NCBI GenBank assembly: GCA_032433765.1
Contig: JAVIAB010000101.1
Coordinates: 62,202,092 to 62,266,091 of the forward strand
Reading direction: 5' to 3'
DNA: 64,000 nucleotides
From: Megaustenia siamemsis
Taxonomy: Eukaryota > Mollusca > Gastropoda > Stylommatophora > Ariophantidae
The position numbers and the translations under genes are program-made. The notes below the pieces were generated by a model, which was not told the DNA's origin, made no database searches, and saw only the letters and a program-made list of their open reading frames with translations. Below, piece after piece: positions 20,731-31,619 of the stretch (the stretch's first letter is position 1; each line of letters starts with the position of its first letter).

Positions 20731-21300
20731 AAGTTAATTGCGGGTTATCATCATTGCGCTCCGAACATATCCACAAGTGCTCACATTCCACCCCCCCCCC
20801 CCAGCAAGTCCACAGTAACCAGCGAATCACGACTCCAGATCTGTGTTTGTTGATAAGTCTTCTTACACGGCCACTAAGTTTCTCATTTCTGACTGTGCTC
20901 TTCCCACAACTCGGAGGGCATTGATGATGTCCGCCAGATCCATTGGTTGCCCCTCCTCAACGACAGCGCAGCTAGCCAACCTGTCCGCTCTTTCATTTCC
21001 TCGTACTCCCACATGTCCAGGGACATCGACAAATGTGACCGACCTTACGTATTTTGGACTTCTGCACTGACTCTACCCATTACATGCGTACAGAGCCCGC
21101 CTCCAGCTTTCTTACCATTCTCATCGAATCACTCAGTATACATGGGTGGGTGTAGTCTTGTGACTACAACAATTTGAATACCTTGGTCACTGCCATCTCT
21201 TCCATTGTTGGGCTACTGGTGATCATGACGTATGCACCACTGTCTTCTTTGATATTCTGCCTGACGAGCGTGCTGTAACTGCCCTTAAGTACACACAATC
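20731..21300 (-). mobile_element. LINE-H 3' fragment
   Basis: Matches 26589-27170 in the same orientation, including 'gacagcgcagctagccaacc' and 'tcccacatgtccagg'. A C-homopolymer at 20788-20800 is private to this copy. 5'-truncated in the RNase H region. Confidence 0.85.
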
Positions 21301-21554
21301 ACATGTCGGATAAGGACATTAATGAACATCCAGAAAATGTCAACATAAACTGTTTACTATCGTCACACCTCACATGAAATGTGTCGAGTACACACAGCAT
21401 TAGCAATTTATGTATCATATCTCAATAATGTTTGAATCACATAGCTTACTACAGGTAGAAAGCCGGTAAACTGAAAAAAAATGTTTTAATATTCTCATTC
21501 AGAAACATGTATCTCAAAACGGTTGCATATCTCAATCAGTTTATATTTTAATGT

Positions 21555-21660
21555 TACGTGGCGAGGAAGGTCTCAAAGAAGCCAACACAAAAATGGAGTA
21601 TCCTAAGAAACCTCAGAAATAACCAATCGAAATGTTTACGTTCACGTCATGGGAAGAAGA
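21555..21660 (+). mobile_element. RTE-F fragment, left of a nested RTE-D
   Basis: Encodes the 'EANTK..LLRNLRN' and 'VMGRRKLEYF' region of RTE-F. The copy resumes at about 22185. Confidence 0.75.
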
Positions 21661-22184
21661 AAGTTGGAATATTTCTTTACTTCTTCTTCTACATCTTTTT
21701 TTCTTCATTTGTCTTTCAGCGTCGAGAGGAGATATAATTTGCGGTCTTTTGATATTCTGTTCCCATCTACTGCTTTTATGTTTCCTAGTACGACTACTAT
21801 TCTATCGATCCATCTTTTTCGTGGTCGACCCTAGGGTCTGGTATTCTCCCAACGTTTATTGAGGGCTCGTTGTGTTGTGTTTTGATCATACTGCCGTGTC
21901 ACGTGGCAAAACCATTTTTTCTGTTGTTTCTTTAATATATGTTATGGCGGGGGCTATTCCTAGCTTTTTTCTCAGTTCTGCATTTCTGATCTTATCTCTC
22001 AGACTGTTTGATGTCATTCTCTGACATATTTCATCTCAGTAGATTATTTACCTCAACCTCAGTAGGTTATTTTTTTTATTGTTCTTGCATCTAGCGTCCA
22101 GGACTGGCATTGCTAGCACAACGTTGGGTTGAAGATTGTATTGTAGAGTGCCCGTTTTGCCTCTAGAGTTATTTCTTTGTTGGA
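21661..22184 (-). mobile_element. RTE-D LINE 3' fragment inserted in RTE-F
   Basis: The minus strand matches 41590-42055: it contains the complement of 'ttatatctcctctcgacg' and the 'NPTLC.QCQSWTL' region near 22100-22150. Its left end shows a 'tagaagaagaag'-type tail. RTE-F sequence lies on both sides. Confidence 0.78.
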
Positions 22185-22395
22185 CAATGGTGGTGATAAC
22201 TGTCCAATGATGTACTCCTTTCCATGTGGCAACATAGAAAGAAAGATAGATCGAGGACGACAAAGAGAGAGATAATGGATAGCTTGGTGTCATGGCACGG
22301 ATAACTGTCATCAACATAAGTGATACTGTGAACAGAAAATTGTGAAACGACAAGATCGCTTATGCCAACCGGTATGGGACATGATGATAGATTAT
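22185..22395 (+). mobile_element. RTE-F fragment, right of the nested RTE-D
   Basis: Encodes the end of RTE-F ('KIDRGRQRER' region, 'AYANRYGT') and finishes 'tatgggacatgatgatag'. Confidence 0.78.
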
Positions 22396-22499
22396 CTCTT
22401 GAGTAGCAGTTCACTCACAACAAGCAAAGAAAAAAATATTCTGACAATTTAGAAAAAAAAAGTCGGAAAAAGTGTTATATATAGTAACAGCATTACGTA

Positions 22500-23940
22500 G
22501 GTGATAAAAAAATAAAAGTAGAACGACGTTTCGGCCTAGTAGGAATTCAGTTACAACAATAAAAATATATCACACAAATATATCAGAATATACACAAAAA
22601 TCTAACTACATTTCGATAATATGTTAGAGTATCAACACAGGACAATAAGTCGCTCAATGTACCCGAGCTTGGTCAGGCACCGACTGGTTGTAATTGATAA
22701 GGCCATCTGACAGGACGGATACAGGTGTAAAATACAGTAAAAGGGAAGTGTTCGAAAAACATATGGAGGTGGGGTACAATATCCCAGACTCTACTACTAC
22801 TGGAGACGTTTATATGCGTGCGATTCCCAATTAGTGTATCCACGAGTGTTTTTTTTTCCACGCTTAACAAATGTGCCAAAACCCATGCGTACATAAGCAA
22901 ACAATCATAAACACAAACGTCTCTAAATATTACAAAGCACATCCAAAATCAGTCTCATGTGTCCAAATTTGCAAGAACAGATATACACACATGCATAGGT
23001 TCGGTTGAGCATGGGGTAAGAAATGTGTAGCAAGTTCCTATGAATATGAGAGTGATATGTTCATGCTTTGTGGCGATAGCAAACTGAACTGGATTAGGAG
23101 ACGATTCTCAAGGGCGAACCGGCTACGATTGCTAGACTAACATGAGACAATGCCAGTGACTTGCATGTCGGGTTTACCACTATAGCCAGAGGAATTGAAA
23201 TGGAACGACACCGGAATGCCAGTCTTCTGTTCAATATCACACAGATGCTCACAAAATATGACACTAAGACGAGATCTGGACACGCCTTTATAAGTCAACT
23301 GGAAAAAGATGAAATTTGATAGTGCAAACGATAGTCCATGATATGCACGTAAGGCCCTCGATTTCAAAACCCCCAATGGGGAACAGGACAGAATATGGTG
23401 CAAAACACGTGGTCGCAAGTGTTGAAAACTGAATGCTTAGGTGTTTATTTTTTGAGCTGGGGTAGTTGGCTTGTGACAAGAATGTCTCTCTGACTCCTGT
23501 CGTGTTTAAGGGCTAAAACTGGAGGATCACTGAAAAGTAGACGGGTATTGGGATCCGAGTGGAGAATGGAGCGGCACCGGTTAATGATCCTCACTATAGC
23601 CAAGTTATAGAGGTGGTAAGTCAGCATAATATATAGTTCTATCGGATGAGCGGTGAATGAATGGGATGAGTGCCACCGGAAGGGAAATGTCGATTGCTCG
23701 TTGGAAGGCAACTTGGAGAACCGATTCATTATAGAAACGACGCCTTAAAGAAATTTAAAATCGGATGGGCTTGATTGAAAAAAAAATCGTTATCATCCTG
23801 GCAGATAAATACATCATTCTGTAAAAGTGTTTTAAAATCTCTTCTGTGTGCTGGATTACTCAAGGCGTAGAGAAGATAAAAGTAGGCATCTGTGGGTTTA
23901 TAGAAGACGGAAGCTTGGAGGCTGGAGGTACCCAAGTATA
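22500..23940 (-). mobile_element. Penelope-like element (thumb, GIY-YIG and 3' region)
   Basis: The minus strand carries, in order, the C-terminal part of a Penelope-type reverse transcriptase ('ASVFYKPTDAYFYLLYALS'), a segment resembling the R-S-I-L-x-S-D-P stretch after it ('CRSILHSDPNTRLLFSDPPV'), and a GIY-YIG nuclease remnant. This is followed by about 600 bp of 3' sequence shared with 45020-45900. The order reverse transcriptase then GIY-YIG is typical of Penelope-like elements. Polymerase catalytic blocks are missing from this copy. Confidence 0.85.
23137..23418 (-). pseudogene. GIY-YIG nuclease remnant of a Penelope-like element
   Basis: A 93-codon frame. 'YKGVSRSRLSVIFCEHLCDI' and 'KTGIPVSFHFNSSGYSGKPD' correspond to the conserved R-x-x-x-H-x-x-x-I and H-F-N-x-x-G-H positions of the Penelope GIY-YIG domain. 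The GIY-YIG strand itself is not intact. Confidence 0.75.
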
Positions 23941-23992
23941 CAATCAGAACAAGGTGTCTTACAAAAAGCTCTAAACATAAAAGAAGGCGCAA
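23445..23992 (-). pseudogene. Penelope-like reverse transcriptase C-terminal remnant (two frames)
   Basis: Frame 23729-23992 holds 'SVFYKPTDAYFYLLYALSNP', the segment after polymerase motif E in Penelope-like elements. Frame 23445-23729 holds 'DPNTRLLFSDPPVLALKHDR' and 'SQRDILVTSQLP'. A frameshift near 23729 separates them. Confidence 0.8.
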
Positions 23993-24000
23993 AACAATTA

Positions 24001-24258
24001 TCTGACACTATGTTCTTAAAACCTTGGTCCAGTGATTCCACAATCAGCAACAATGAGAAATTTCGCTCACACATTCAAGAAGCTCATCTGACAATATGTT
24101 CTTAAAACCTTGACCCAGTGATTCCACTATCAGCAACAATGAGAAGGCTTGCCCACACATTTAAGCAACGTATCTGACACTATGTTCTTTAAACCTAGGG
24201 CCAGTGATTCCACTATCAGCAACAATGAGAAGTCTCGCTCACACATTCAAACAGCTTA
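24001..24258 (+). repeat. 86-bp tandem triplication inside the Penelope-like ORF
   Basis: Units start at 24001, 24087 and 24173 with 'tctgaca(c/a)tatgttctt' and share 'gattccac(a/t)atcagcaaca'. 86 is not a multiple of 3, so each unit shifts the frame. Confidence 0.92.
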
Positions 24259-24587
24259 TCTGCGATAAACCCTTCCCTCCCAATGCGTTCCGTCTTGTCA
24301 TCCCAGACAGTCGTCTAGGCAAACCGTCTTTCTACATGTTCCCTAAGTTCCACAAACCCAATAGTCCTGGGCGTCCCACTGTTTCGGCGTGTAGTTGCCC
24401 CACGGAATATATATCCGACTATCTGGACAGCATTTTTTCAACCCATCGTGACATCTCTTTCCTCCTTTGTCAAGAACACGAATCATGCCATTACTATATT
24501 CTATTCTCTTTCACTTGCCCCAGACCACTAGTACCGACCTTTTGTCCTCGACGTACGTTCTCCCTATACTCCAATCACTCACTCTAA
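24204..24587 (+). pseudogene. Penelope-like reverse transcriptase, fingers region
   Basis: 127 codons. 'FYMFPKFHKPNSPGRPTVSA' is the conserved P-K-x-H-K block of Penelope-like reverse transcriptases (consensus L-P-K-I-H-K), followed by 'CPTEYISDYLDSIFSTH'. It is cut by a frameshift before the palm. Confidence 0.85.
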
Positions 24588-25886
24588 CTGCCTAATAACT
24601 CTTCAGTTCTTTCTCGACTAAAGGTCACTTCCATTTGTGGATACTACCATTTTTCACCGTCTCACCGAACTTGTTCTCAACCTTAATACTTTCGAATTCA
24701 ATGGTCAGTTCTATGGCCAAGTCAGGGGTGTAGTTATTGGAATCAAGATGTTTCCCATTTACACTTGACTGCTTATGGTTTACCTTGATCATTAGTGAAC
24801 TCGTACTATATAGTCGTAATACCTTCAATATATCAATGAAGGCCTTGGACTGACAGACTTGTCGGAAGATGACATCTACAGGTTCATCGACTACATTGAC
24901 AGCTTTCATAAATCCATCAAGATTACCTCACAAATGAAGTAACACTCGTCACCTTTCTTTATCTGGTTGTCTCTTTCCATTCCTCCAGCCTCCACACTTC
25001 CGTCTTCTATAAACCCATAGACGTCCACGGTTATCTTCTCTACACCTCGACTCCAACAGGCTCATTTGATTTTAAATTTCTTTAGGCGTCGTTTCTATCC
25101 TAAATTGGCCTTCGACCGAGCTCTCAGCATTTCCCGTCTGGTGGCACTTACCCCAACCAATCGTCGCTTATCCAATATGACTACATTCACCCTCACGTAT
25201 CACTCTCATAACTTCGCTGCAGTGTAGATAATTAACCGGTACAGATCCATTCTCCACTCAGATCCCACCACCCTTCTACTTTTCAGCGATCCTTCTCTGG
25301 TCGCCTTTAAACGTGACAGGAGCCAGAGGGACATTCTTGTCAAGAGTCGCCTCCCCCGGTCAAACCACAAACACCTAGGCATCGTTCAATGTGGACGTCT
25401 GCAGCACTTGAGACATTGTGCTTTTCACCGATTCCGTTTGATATCAAGGAGGGTATTATACGCGTATCACGGACTATCATGTGTGCTACAATATGTCATC
25501 TGTTTCCAGATGACTTATAAAGGCATGTCCAGACGACGTCTTAGTGTCAGATTTTTTAGCATCTGTGTAATATTGAGCGGATGACTGGCATTCCGGTGAC
25601 GTCCCATTTCAATTACCCAGGCCATAGTGGTAAACATGACATGCAAGTCGCTGGCATTGTCTCATGTCACTCTAGCAATATCGTAGCTTGTTCGCACTTG
25701 AGAATAGTCTCATAGTCCAGTTGGGTTGGATGTTCCCACAAAGCATAAACATATCGATCTCATAAACATATGATATTTACTAAATATTTCTTACCCTCAT
25801 GCACACCTACCCCTATACATTGTATATATTTGTCTGCATGTTTAATTTCACATTTGGACAACTATGACTGTTTTAATCCACAGTTG

Positions 25887-25890
<4 letters not shown>

Positions 25891-25937
<47 letters not shown>
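25891..25937. repeat. (TA)n microsatellite
   Basis: Pure AT run between the Penelope 3' region and LINE-E. Confidence 0.95.
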
Positions 25938-25939
<2 letters not shown>

Positions 25940-25940
<1 letters not shown>

Positions 25941-26503
25941 TAGGAACATCAAATGGCAGAACAAAGTTTCTAACTCTAATGTCTTACAACGAGCCAAACT
26001 CCCATCGATCATGGCAACACTTAGGATTCGTAGACTAAAGGTGGCTGGGTCATGTAAGAAGAATGGCAAAAAATCGTATTCCCAAACACATTGTGTAAGG
26101 CGAACTTAAGGTCGGAAAGAGACCAATGGGCAGACCAGTGCTGAGATATAAGGATGTTTGCAGGGTGTCTTTGAGGGAATTTTCTATAAGTGAAAGGGAC
26201 CTTGAAAATATGGCTGCAGATCGTAGCATATGGAAGCAAAAATAAAAAAAGGGCACAGCAACATTCTAGACAGCGCTGGTGTCAAAATCAGAAGACAAAA
26301 GGCGCAAGAAAAAGGAGACAAGTCCGGGTACCGTGGGTACGCCTTGCTCGTTTTGTGGATGGATCTGTCTGTCCAGGATTGGAAAATTCAGCCGCGAGAG
26401 AAGATGTTCAGTAAAGCAGCACCCAGTATGAGAAAGTAATGCTTTACTAAACTACTGACTTATCTTGATTGCTTGCTACCAACCGTCTGTCATGACGGCA
26501 AAG

Positions 26504-26506
<3 letters not shown>
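25940..26506 (+). mobile_element. LINE-E C-terminal copy
   Basis: The plus strand encodes pieces of 'LRWLGHVRRMAKNRIPKHI', the G-R-P-x-L-R-Y-K-D-V-C block and 'ADRS.W', in shifting frames. It ends 'catgacggcaaaggcc' and runs into an (AT)n tract, the usual LINE-E 3' neighbour. Confidence 0.85.

Positions 26507-26555
<49 letters not shown>
26507..26555. repeat. (AT)n microsatellite at a LINE-E 3' end
   Basis: A shortened version of the same tract lies at the duplicated position 32643-32661 in the second duplication unit. Confidence 0.95.
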
Positions 26556-26557
<2 letters not shown>

Positions 26558-27075
26558 TGTCACACACATATTGAGTTATTGAGTTATTTGCGGGTCATCA
26601 TCATTGCACTCCGAAAATGTCCATAGGTGCTAAGATCCGCTCCTCACCAATTCCCTCAGTGTCCAGCGACTGACGACTCCAGTTTTATGTTGCTTGATAA
26701 GTCTTCTTACACGGCCACTAAGTTTCTCATTTCTGGCAGTGTCCATCTTAACTCCCATTTCCATCATCCGAAGAAGTGACGTGGATCTGTGTTTGTCGAA
26801 GTCCTGTGCTCTTCCCAAATCTCAGAGGGCATTGATGATGTCCGCCCGATCCATTGGTTGCCCGTCCTCAACGACAGCGCAGCTAGCCAACCTGTCCGCT
26901 CTTTCATTTCCCCGTACTCCCACATGTCCAGGAACATAGACAAAGGTGACCTTACCTATTTTGGATTTCTGCAACGACTCCACCCATTGCATGTGTACAG
27001 AGCCCGCCTCTACTTTTTTATCATGCTCATCGAATCACTCAGTATACAAGCGTGGGTGTAGTCTTGTCTAACAGT

Positions 27076-27453
27076 CTAGTCTAACCATTTGAATGTCTTG
27101 GTCACTGCCATCGCCTCCATTGTCATGCTACTCGTGGTCTTCACATATGCACCACTCTTTTCTTTCACTATTCTGCCTACCGAGCGTGCTGTAAATGCCC
27201 ATGCACTTCTTTGGTGTCGTCTTACAGATCCGTCTGTATAGATGACTGCATCTTTCTCATCGGTGTTATCGCAGATGAGACCGTTGACCTCGGTATTAAC
27301 CATGACCGGGTTCTGTTCCCTACTTTTGCTGTCGAGTGTGACAATACACGAGAAAGTCCCCTTGAATGACGTAGGCACCGGTATCCACTCCTCACAAACG
27401 CTGATATTGGTAAGCCCACAGATCTGTTTGATGACATTTTCTGCTGGGTCCAC
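27076..27453 (-). pseudogene. LINE-H RNase H domain (partial)
   Basis: 125 codons. 'KDAVIYTDGSVRRHQRSAWA' carries the first RNase H aspartate and 'SSMTMEAMAVTKTFKWL' the glutamate. The next aspartate block (usually H-T-D-S) lies downstream, beyond the end of this frame. In intact elements it would degrade the RNA strand of the DNA-RNA hybrid. Confidence 0.85.
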
Positions 27454-27977
27454 CCATGATTTGCCTCATTTTAGCCTGGCTCCTTTCACTGTGTTGAGCA
27501 CGTGGTGCAATGGATGCTCTGTATCTGTTCAAATCTTCATGTATGCTCGTGCTCTCCAGATCTTGATTCTGTCATCCATGGTTGGAAAGTCAAGAAGATA
27601 CCTCATTGCTACACAGGGATTTGTACATCCCAGGATAATGCGCATGGCTTTATTCTATATTTTCTCCAGCATATCAATTTGAGTCGTACTGACAGTAAGA
27701 ATTACCAGGGCATACTCGATTGGTGCAAGGACCAATCCCTGGAACAGAAGAGTAAGTAGCCTCTGCTCGATGTTGACAACTGCCATGACCTTCAAGGCGG
27801 CTAATCCTTTGCGGGATTTTGTTATCACATGGTCGACCTGATCCTGAAAACACAGCTGCGATCAAACTTAACTCCAAGGTATGTCATCAACTTGTCCCTG
27901 GTCACCTCATCAGCTCCCATTCGTACTACCGGTGTGGTCGTATTAACAATATGATTGGTAAGGGAGAACCATGAAAC

Positions 27978-28883
27978 TTATGCTTTATTAGGATTAACCA
28001 AGGCACATGAAACCCCACACCAGGAAGAAATGCGATTGATTTCGTCTTGCATTGTGAAGGCGATTCCCCGTCTGTCTCTTCCCTGTCGATATACCAGAAT
28101 ATCATCAGCAAAAGTCATAGTTCCTCCCCTCCCATCCAGTGGTTGTTCCGTAATCGTTATTGTGTACACGTTAAATAGAACTGGTGACAATGGTGAGCCT
28201 TGTGACAACCCTGGACAAATGGATATTGGCTCGGAAGACCAACTTCCACATGTGAGTATCACCTTCCTCTGAAACAGTGCCGCGGCGATCCATCTAATGA
28301 GGAAGTGGTGCACCGCCAGTTTGAGAAGCATATGCATGAGATATTCAAATGGTACCCTATTGTATGCATTCTCCAGATCTATAGCAGCAGCACATGTCTC
28401 CTCTCGTCTGTGGAAGCCTTCGAAGACGTCATAGGCAAAGACTGCCGCATTGAGCGATGTCTCTTTCTTATATCTATAACCTCCGAGTGTGGGTGGGAAT
28501 ACGCGTTTCTGTTCAAGGCGACAGGTGAGGACACGGGCAACTATTTTCTCCAGCAGCTTGCCCGCAGTGTTCTGCATTGTGATGATTCTGTAGGCACTGA
28601 TCTGAGAGTGGTCCTTGTTTGGCTTCGGTAGCGGTAGTAAGTAGCTGTGTAGCCACTCCTCCTTAATCTGACCACTCCGAATGCTGGCATTAAACTCATT
28701 GACCCGTTTTGTCACGTCGTCGTCAGCTAAATCGCCTATGTCATTAACCCGAACACAATCTAGACCAGGAGCAGTGTTGTGTGACCTTTTAAGTGTCGTG
28801 TGAATGGTATCGTTTGTGATTGTGAGATCTTCTTCCAGCACTACATCCTTATATAATTTTGACAGCGATCCCCGTATCCTCAT
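27978..28883 (-). pseudogene. LINE-H reverse transcriptase domain
   Basis: 301 codons with nearly the full set of polymerase blocks: 'SHNTAPGLDCVRVNDI', 'LLPLPKPNKDHSQISAYRII', 'AAAIDLENAYNRVPF' (motif A, aspartate present), 'GLSQGSPLSPVLFNVYT' (motif B) and 'MTFADDILVYRQG' (motif C, both aspartates present). It is the best-preserved polymerase in the window, with no internal stop over 300 codons. Flanking parts are frameshifted, so the element is not autonomous. It may be relatively young. Confidence 0.92.
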
Positions 28884-29133
28884 TCTTACAGCCTCATTTC
28901 TTTGGTCCGTCTGCTCATTGTAGCGGGCAAGCAGGGCCTTTCCTTAGCTATCATCAGATTTGTGCCATATCCGGTCTGTGCTCTGAAAGTCTGGTATGCC
29001 TCTGTGTCGTGGTGTGCCATTCATGCTCTGATGAAGCCGCCAGAAAGTGGCGAGCGATTTTTCTGAGCACACTTTTTTACAGAAGTCATCCCTTTTGTCA
29101 TCCGTAGCCTGATTAGCGCATGTTTAAAGTGCA

Positions 29134-29778
29134 TCATTTTTTGTCGACCTCTACTTTGAGACGCTTCAAGATCTCTGGTTGTGTTCTTCCATTCCTTCTG
29201 GCTTTCTGCCATGTCTTGGTCGTTTGTCTCTTGCTCCGCCAAGCTTCCTCGACATCTACGTTCCACCAGGGTGGCTGCGTCCATCTCTCCTGCCTCCTAC
29301 GAGGGGCGCTCTGTTTCCTATGTCTAATTTTGCTAATGACGTCCTGGTCTGTTTTCTCGTAGTTGAATGTATGGAGCTTTCTTTTCTGGCTTCTATTTCT
29401 GCCTTTATCATTTAGGAGGACACATGGAAAGGGATCACTTTCGTGGAACCCCAGTGCACTCCACCTGCAAACCGGTGCGAAGGTGGATGACACCAGTGCC
29501 AGGTCTATGACACTATCAGAGTCCCCTGTTCGAGTAGCCATTTTTGTTGCCCTTCCATCATTCAAGCACACTAAATCGGCCGACACCAGTGCGTTCTCTA
29601 GGTCCTCTCCCTTTTTGTTGGTTATGACGTTACCCCACTGGTTTGCTCTAGCATTAAAGTCTCCGCAGAAAATGACCTTCTCTTCATCAAACTCAAAGAG
29701 ATTATGCCATTGATGTGTGTTCACCTTACCATTACAGGCATACACATTAACAATCACGAAATGAACTGGGGTCTGCAC
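29134..29778 (-). pseudogene. LINE-H APE-type endonuclease, N-terminally truncated
   Basis: 214 codons: 'HFVIVNVYACNG', 'VIFCGDFNARANQWG' (D and N of the active site), 'GDSDSVIDLALVSS' and 'GFHESDPFPCVLL'. The last block is usually S-D-H; here the histidine is proline, which would be expected to abolish nicking. The first strand with the catalytic asparagine and glutamate is missing because the element is truncated at 29809. A lysine/arginine-rich linker toward the polymerase follows. Confidence 0.9.
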
Positions 29779-30173
29779 CCTAACCCCATGTACCTAAAAA
29801 TCTTCATTGGTCACACACATATGATTATTAACTAGACTCATTTTAATTGTACACCTGGTTTATTTCAATATTTTAAAAGAAACAAAAACATATTTAAAAA
29901 ATAAGCATTAATTAATATTCCTTGTGTATGCTTTAATAATCTTAGTTATATTATGCGAATAAAAACATTGACAGTCGCCCAAGCAAAATTAAATCTTAAC
30001 TGGAATAATTGTAAATCAAGTCATTTGACTAATTCATTATTCAAAAAGGGTCAGCTCTAGATATCTATGTCTTACCTCCTCAGTTTCATTTCGCAACTTG
30101 ATTATCTATGAAAAAGAAAACATCTGGATTTAACTTAAAAATACACAAGCAACTATTATTTTTTATTCTCACT

Positions 30174-30770
30174 GAATTATATTATATTATATTATATTAT
30201 ATTATATTATATTATATTATATTATATATATTATATTATATTATATTATATTATATTATATTGTATTTTATTGTATTGTATTGTATTGTATTGTATTGTA
30301 TTGTATTGTATTGTATTGTATTGTATTGTATTGTATTGTATTGTATTGCATTGCATTGCATTGCATTGCATTGCATTGCATTGCATTGCATTATATTATA
30401 TTATATTATATTATATTATATTATATAATATTATATTATATTATATTATATTATATTATATTATATTATGTTATGTTATGTTATGTTATGTTATATTATA
30501 TTATATTATATATATATTATATTATATTATATTATATTATATTATATTATATTATATTATATTATATTATATTATATTATATATTATATTATATTATATT
30601 ATATTATATTATATTATATATATATATTATATTATATTATATTATATTATATTATATTATATTATATTATATTATTATATATTATATTATATTATATTAT
30701 ATTATATTACATTATATTACATTATATTATATTATATTATATTACATTATATTATATATATATATATATT
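30174..30770. repeat. ~600-bp pentanucleotide tract with variant domains
   Basis: The base unit TTATA runs from 30174. It changes to TTGTA from about 30262, to TTGCA at about 30345-30390, back to TTATA, then a short TTATG block (30467-30490), TTATA again and a few TTACA units, ending in TA. Long open frames in all three forward phases are artefacts of the stop-free variants. Confidence 0.95.
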
Positions 30771-30878
30771 TATTCAGATGTCCAGAGTGTTACAACTTTC
30801 AAATTTCCACTTTTTTCTAAACCGCTCTCTAAAGATGCTATAGAAATTTCCAGTTATTCTGATTTCTTCCAGATAAAA

Positions 30879-31075
30879 TGTATGCTATACCACGTCTAAT
30901 GTATGATATACCTCATCTAATGTCTCCTATACCTCACATAAAGTATGTTATACCTCATCTAAAGTATGCTATACCTCATCTGAAGTATGCTTTACCTCGT
31001 CTAATGTATGCTATACCTCGTCTAATGTATGCTATACCTCATCTGATGTATGCTATGCTCCGCCTAATGAATATC
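30879..31075. repeat. 21-bp tandem array, unit 1
   Basis: About nine units of 'atgtatgctatacctcatcta' with drift. A homologous array lies at 33255-33490 in unit 2. Confidence 0.92.
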
Positions 31076-31369
31076 TTAAAGCGTGAGTAATCAGGCAACA
31101 TTCCACCCAGGCAGCGACTCTTCTTTGTTTTAAATCAGCGCTTCTTTGTACCGGGTAATTATACATGCGACTGTATGTAGTAGACAGTACAGCCTCCGGC
31201 TGTTTTGCAAGTATGTTCTGGAGGGTAAAATGCAAAGGCCACAATTATAGAATTCATAACAACATTAAGGGGAATACCAATCAAATACGCTCGTTCGGTA
31301 GGCAACATCATACGCTACAAGTGATATACAATCATTATCAAGATACTGCAAGCAAAATAAAGACAAAAA

Positions 31370-31549
31370 CAGAATAATGTTGAGAATACCAAGGCAGCTA
31401 AGAAGAATAATGAAAACTGTTCTGAAAGAGGCTTTCTTCAAATATTAGTAAGAAACAATCAGAATAATTTGGTCATGTAATGAGAAAAAAAAAAGCTGGA
31501 ATATATTGTAATAACTGGGAAAATTGAGGGACGTAGAAATAGGAGGAAG
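31370..31549 (+). mobile_element. RTE-B fragment in duplication unit 1
   Basis: Encodes scraps of 'MLRIP.AKKN', 'FGHVMR' and 'LEYIVITGKIEG'. The same fragment is at 33925-34095 in unit 2, so it predates the duplication. Confidence 0.75.
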
Positions 31550-31619
31550 GGAACAGGCAAATAATTGCAATGCTGCGGTAAAGCTGGTAGCAAGGAGCCA
31601 GTGATGGGGAGTGTTAGAT
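31550..31619 (+). mobile_element. Short repeat Y, 70-bp insertion with 13-bp TSD
   Basis: Flanked by direct repeats 'AAATAGGAGGAAG' at 31537-31549 and 31620-31632. Unit 2 has only one copy of this target (about 34084-34096, slightly diverged) and no Y sequence, so this is a filled/empty pair. Y contains 'tgcggtaaagctggtagcaa'. Confidence 0.82.

Larger units (their letters stand above)
23945..25740 (+). mobile_element. Penelope-like element, plus strand, head-to-head with its neighbour
   Basis: Encodes a more complete polymerase: an N-terminal segment with an 86-bp triplication, 'PSFYMFPKFHKPNSPGRPTV' and 'SACSCPTEYISDYL' (fingers), later 'DIYRFIDYIDSF', then the 'LHSDPTTLLLFSDPSLVAF' region and GIY-YIG remnants ('TYKGMSRRRLSVRF'). 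Many frameshifts. No YxDD box is readable in a clean frame. Confidence 0.85.
26572..29809 (-). mobile_element. LINE-H: endonuclease-RT-RNase H retrotransposon, 5'-truncated
   Basis: A 3.24-kb insertion with an exact 13-bp TSD 'GTCACACACATAT' at 26559-26571 and 29810-29822. Order on the minus strand: APE-type endonuclease (29134-29778, N-terminus lost), reverse transcriptase (27978-28883), RNase H (27076-27453), then a 3' end of short repeats based on 'tgagttat'. An RNase H after the polymerase places it with the I/R1/LOA/Ingi-type LINEs; I cannot assign the clade. The corresponding site in the second duplication unit (32676) is empty. Confidence 0.93.

Noticed and set aside
22700..22850. Hammerhead ribozyme in the Penelope 3' region (known in some Penelope-like elements)
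   Set aside because: I found no CTGATGA core with a matching GAAA and stems on either strand in this interval or at 45700-45900.
30108..30899. Several open frames of 106-190 codons rich in I, L, Y and C
   Set aside because: They are translations of the pentanucleotide tract in different phases.
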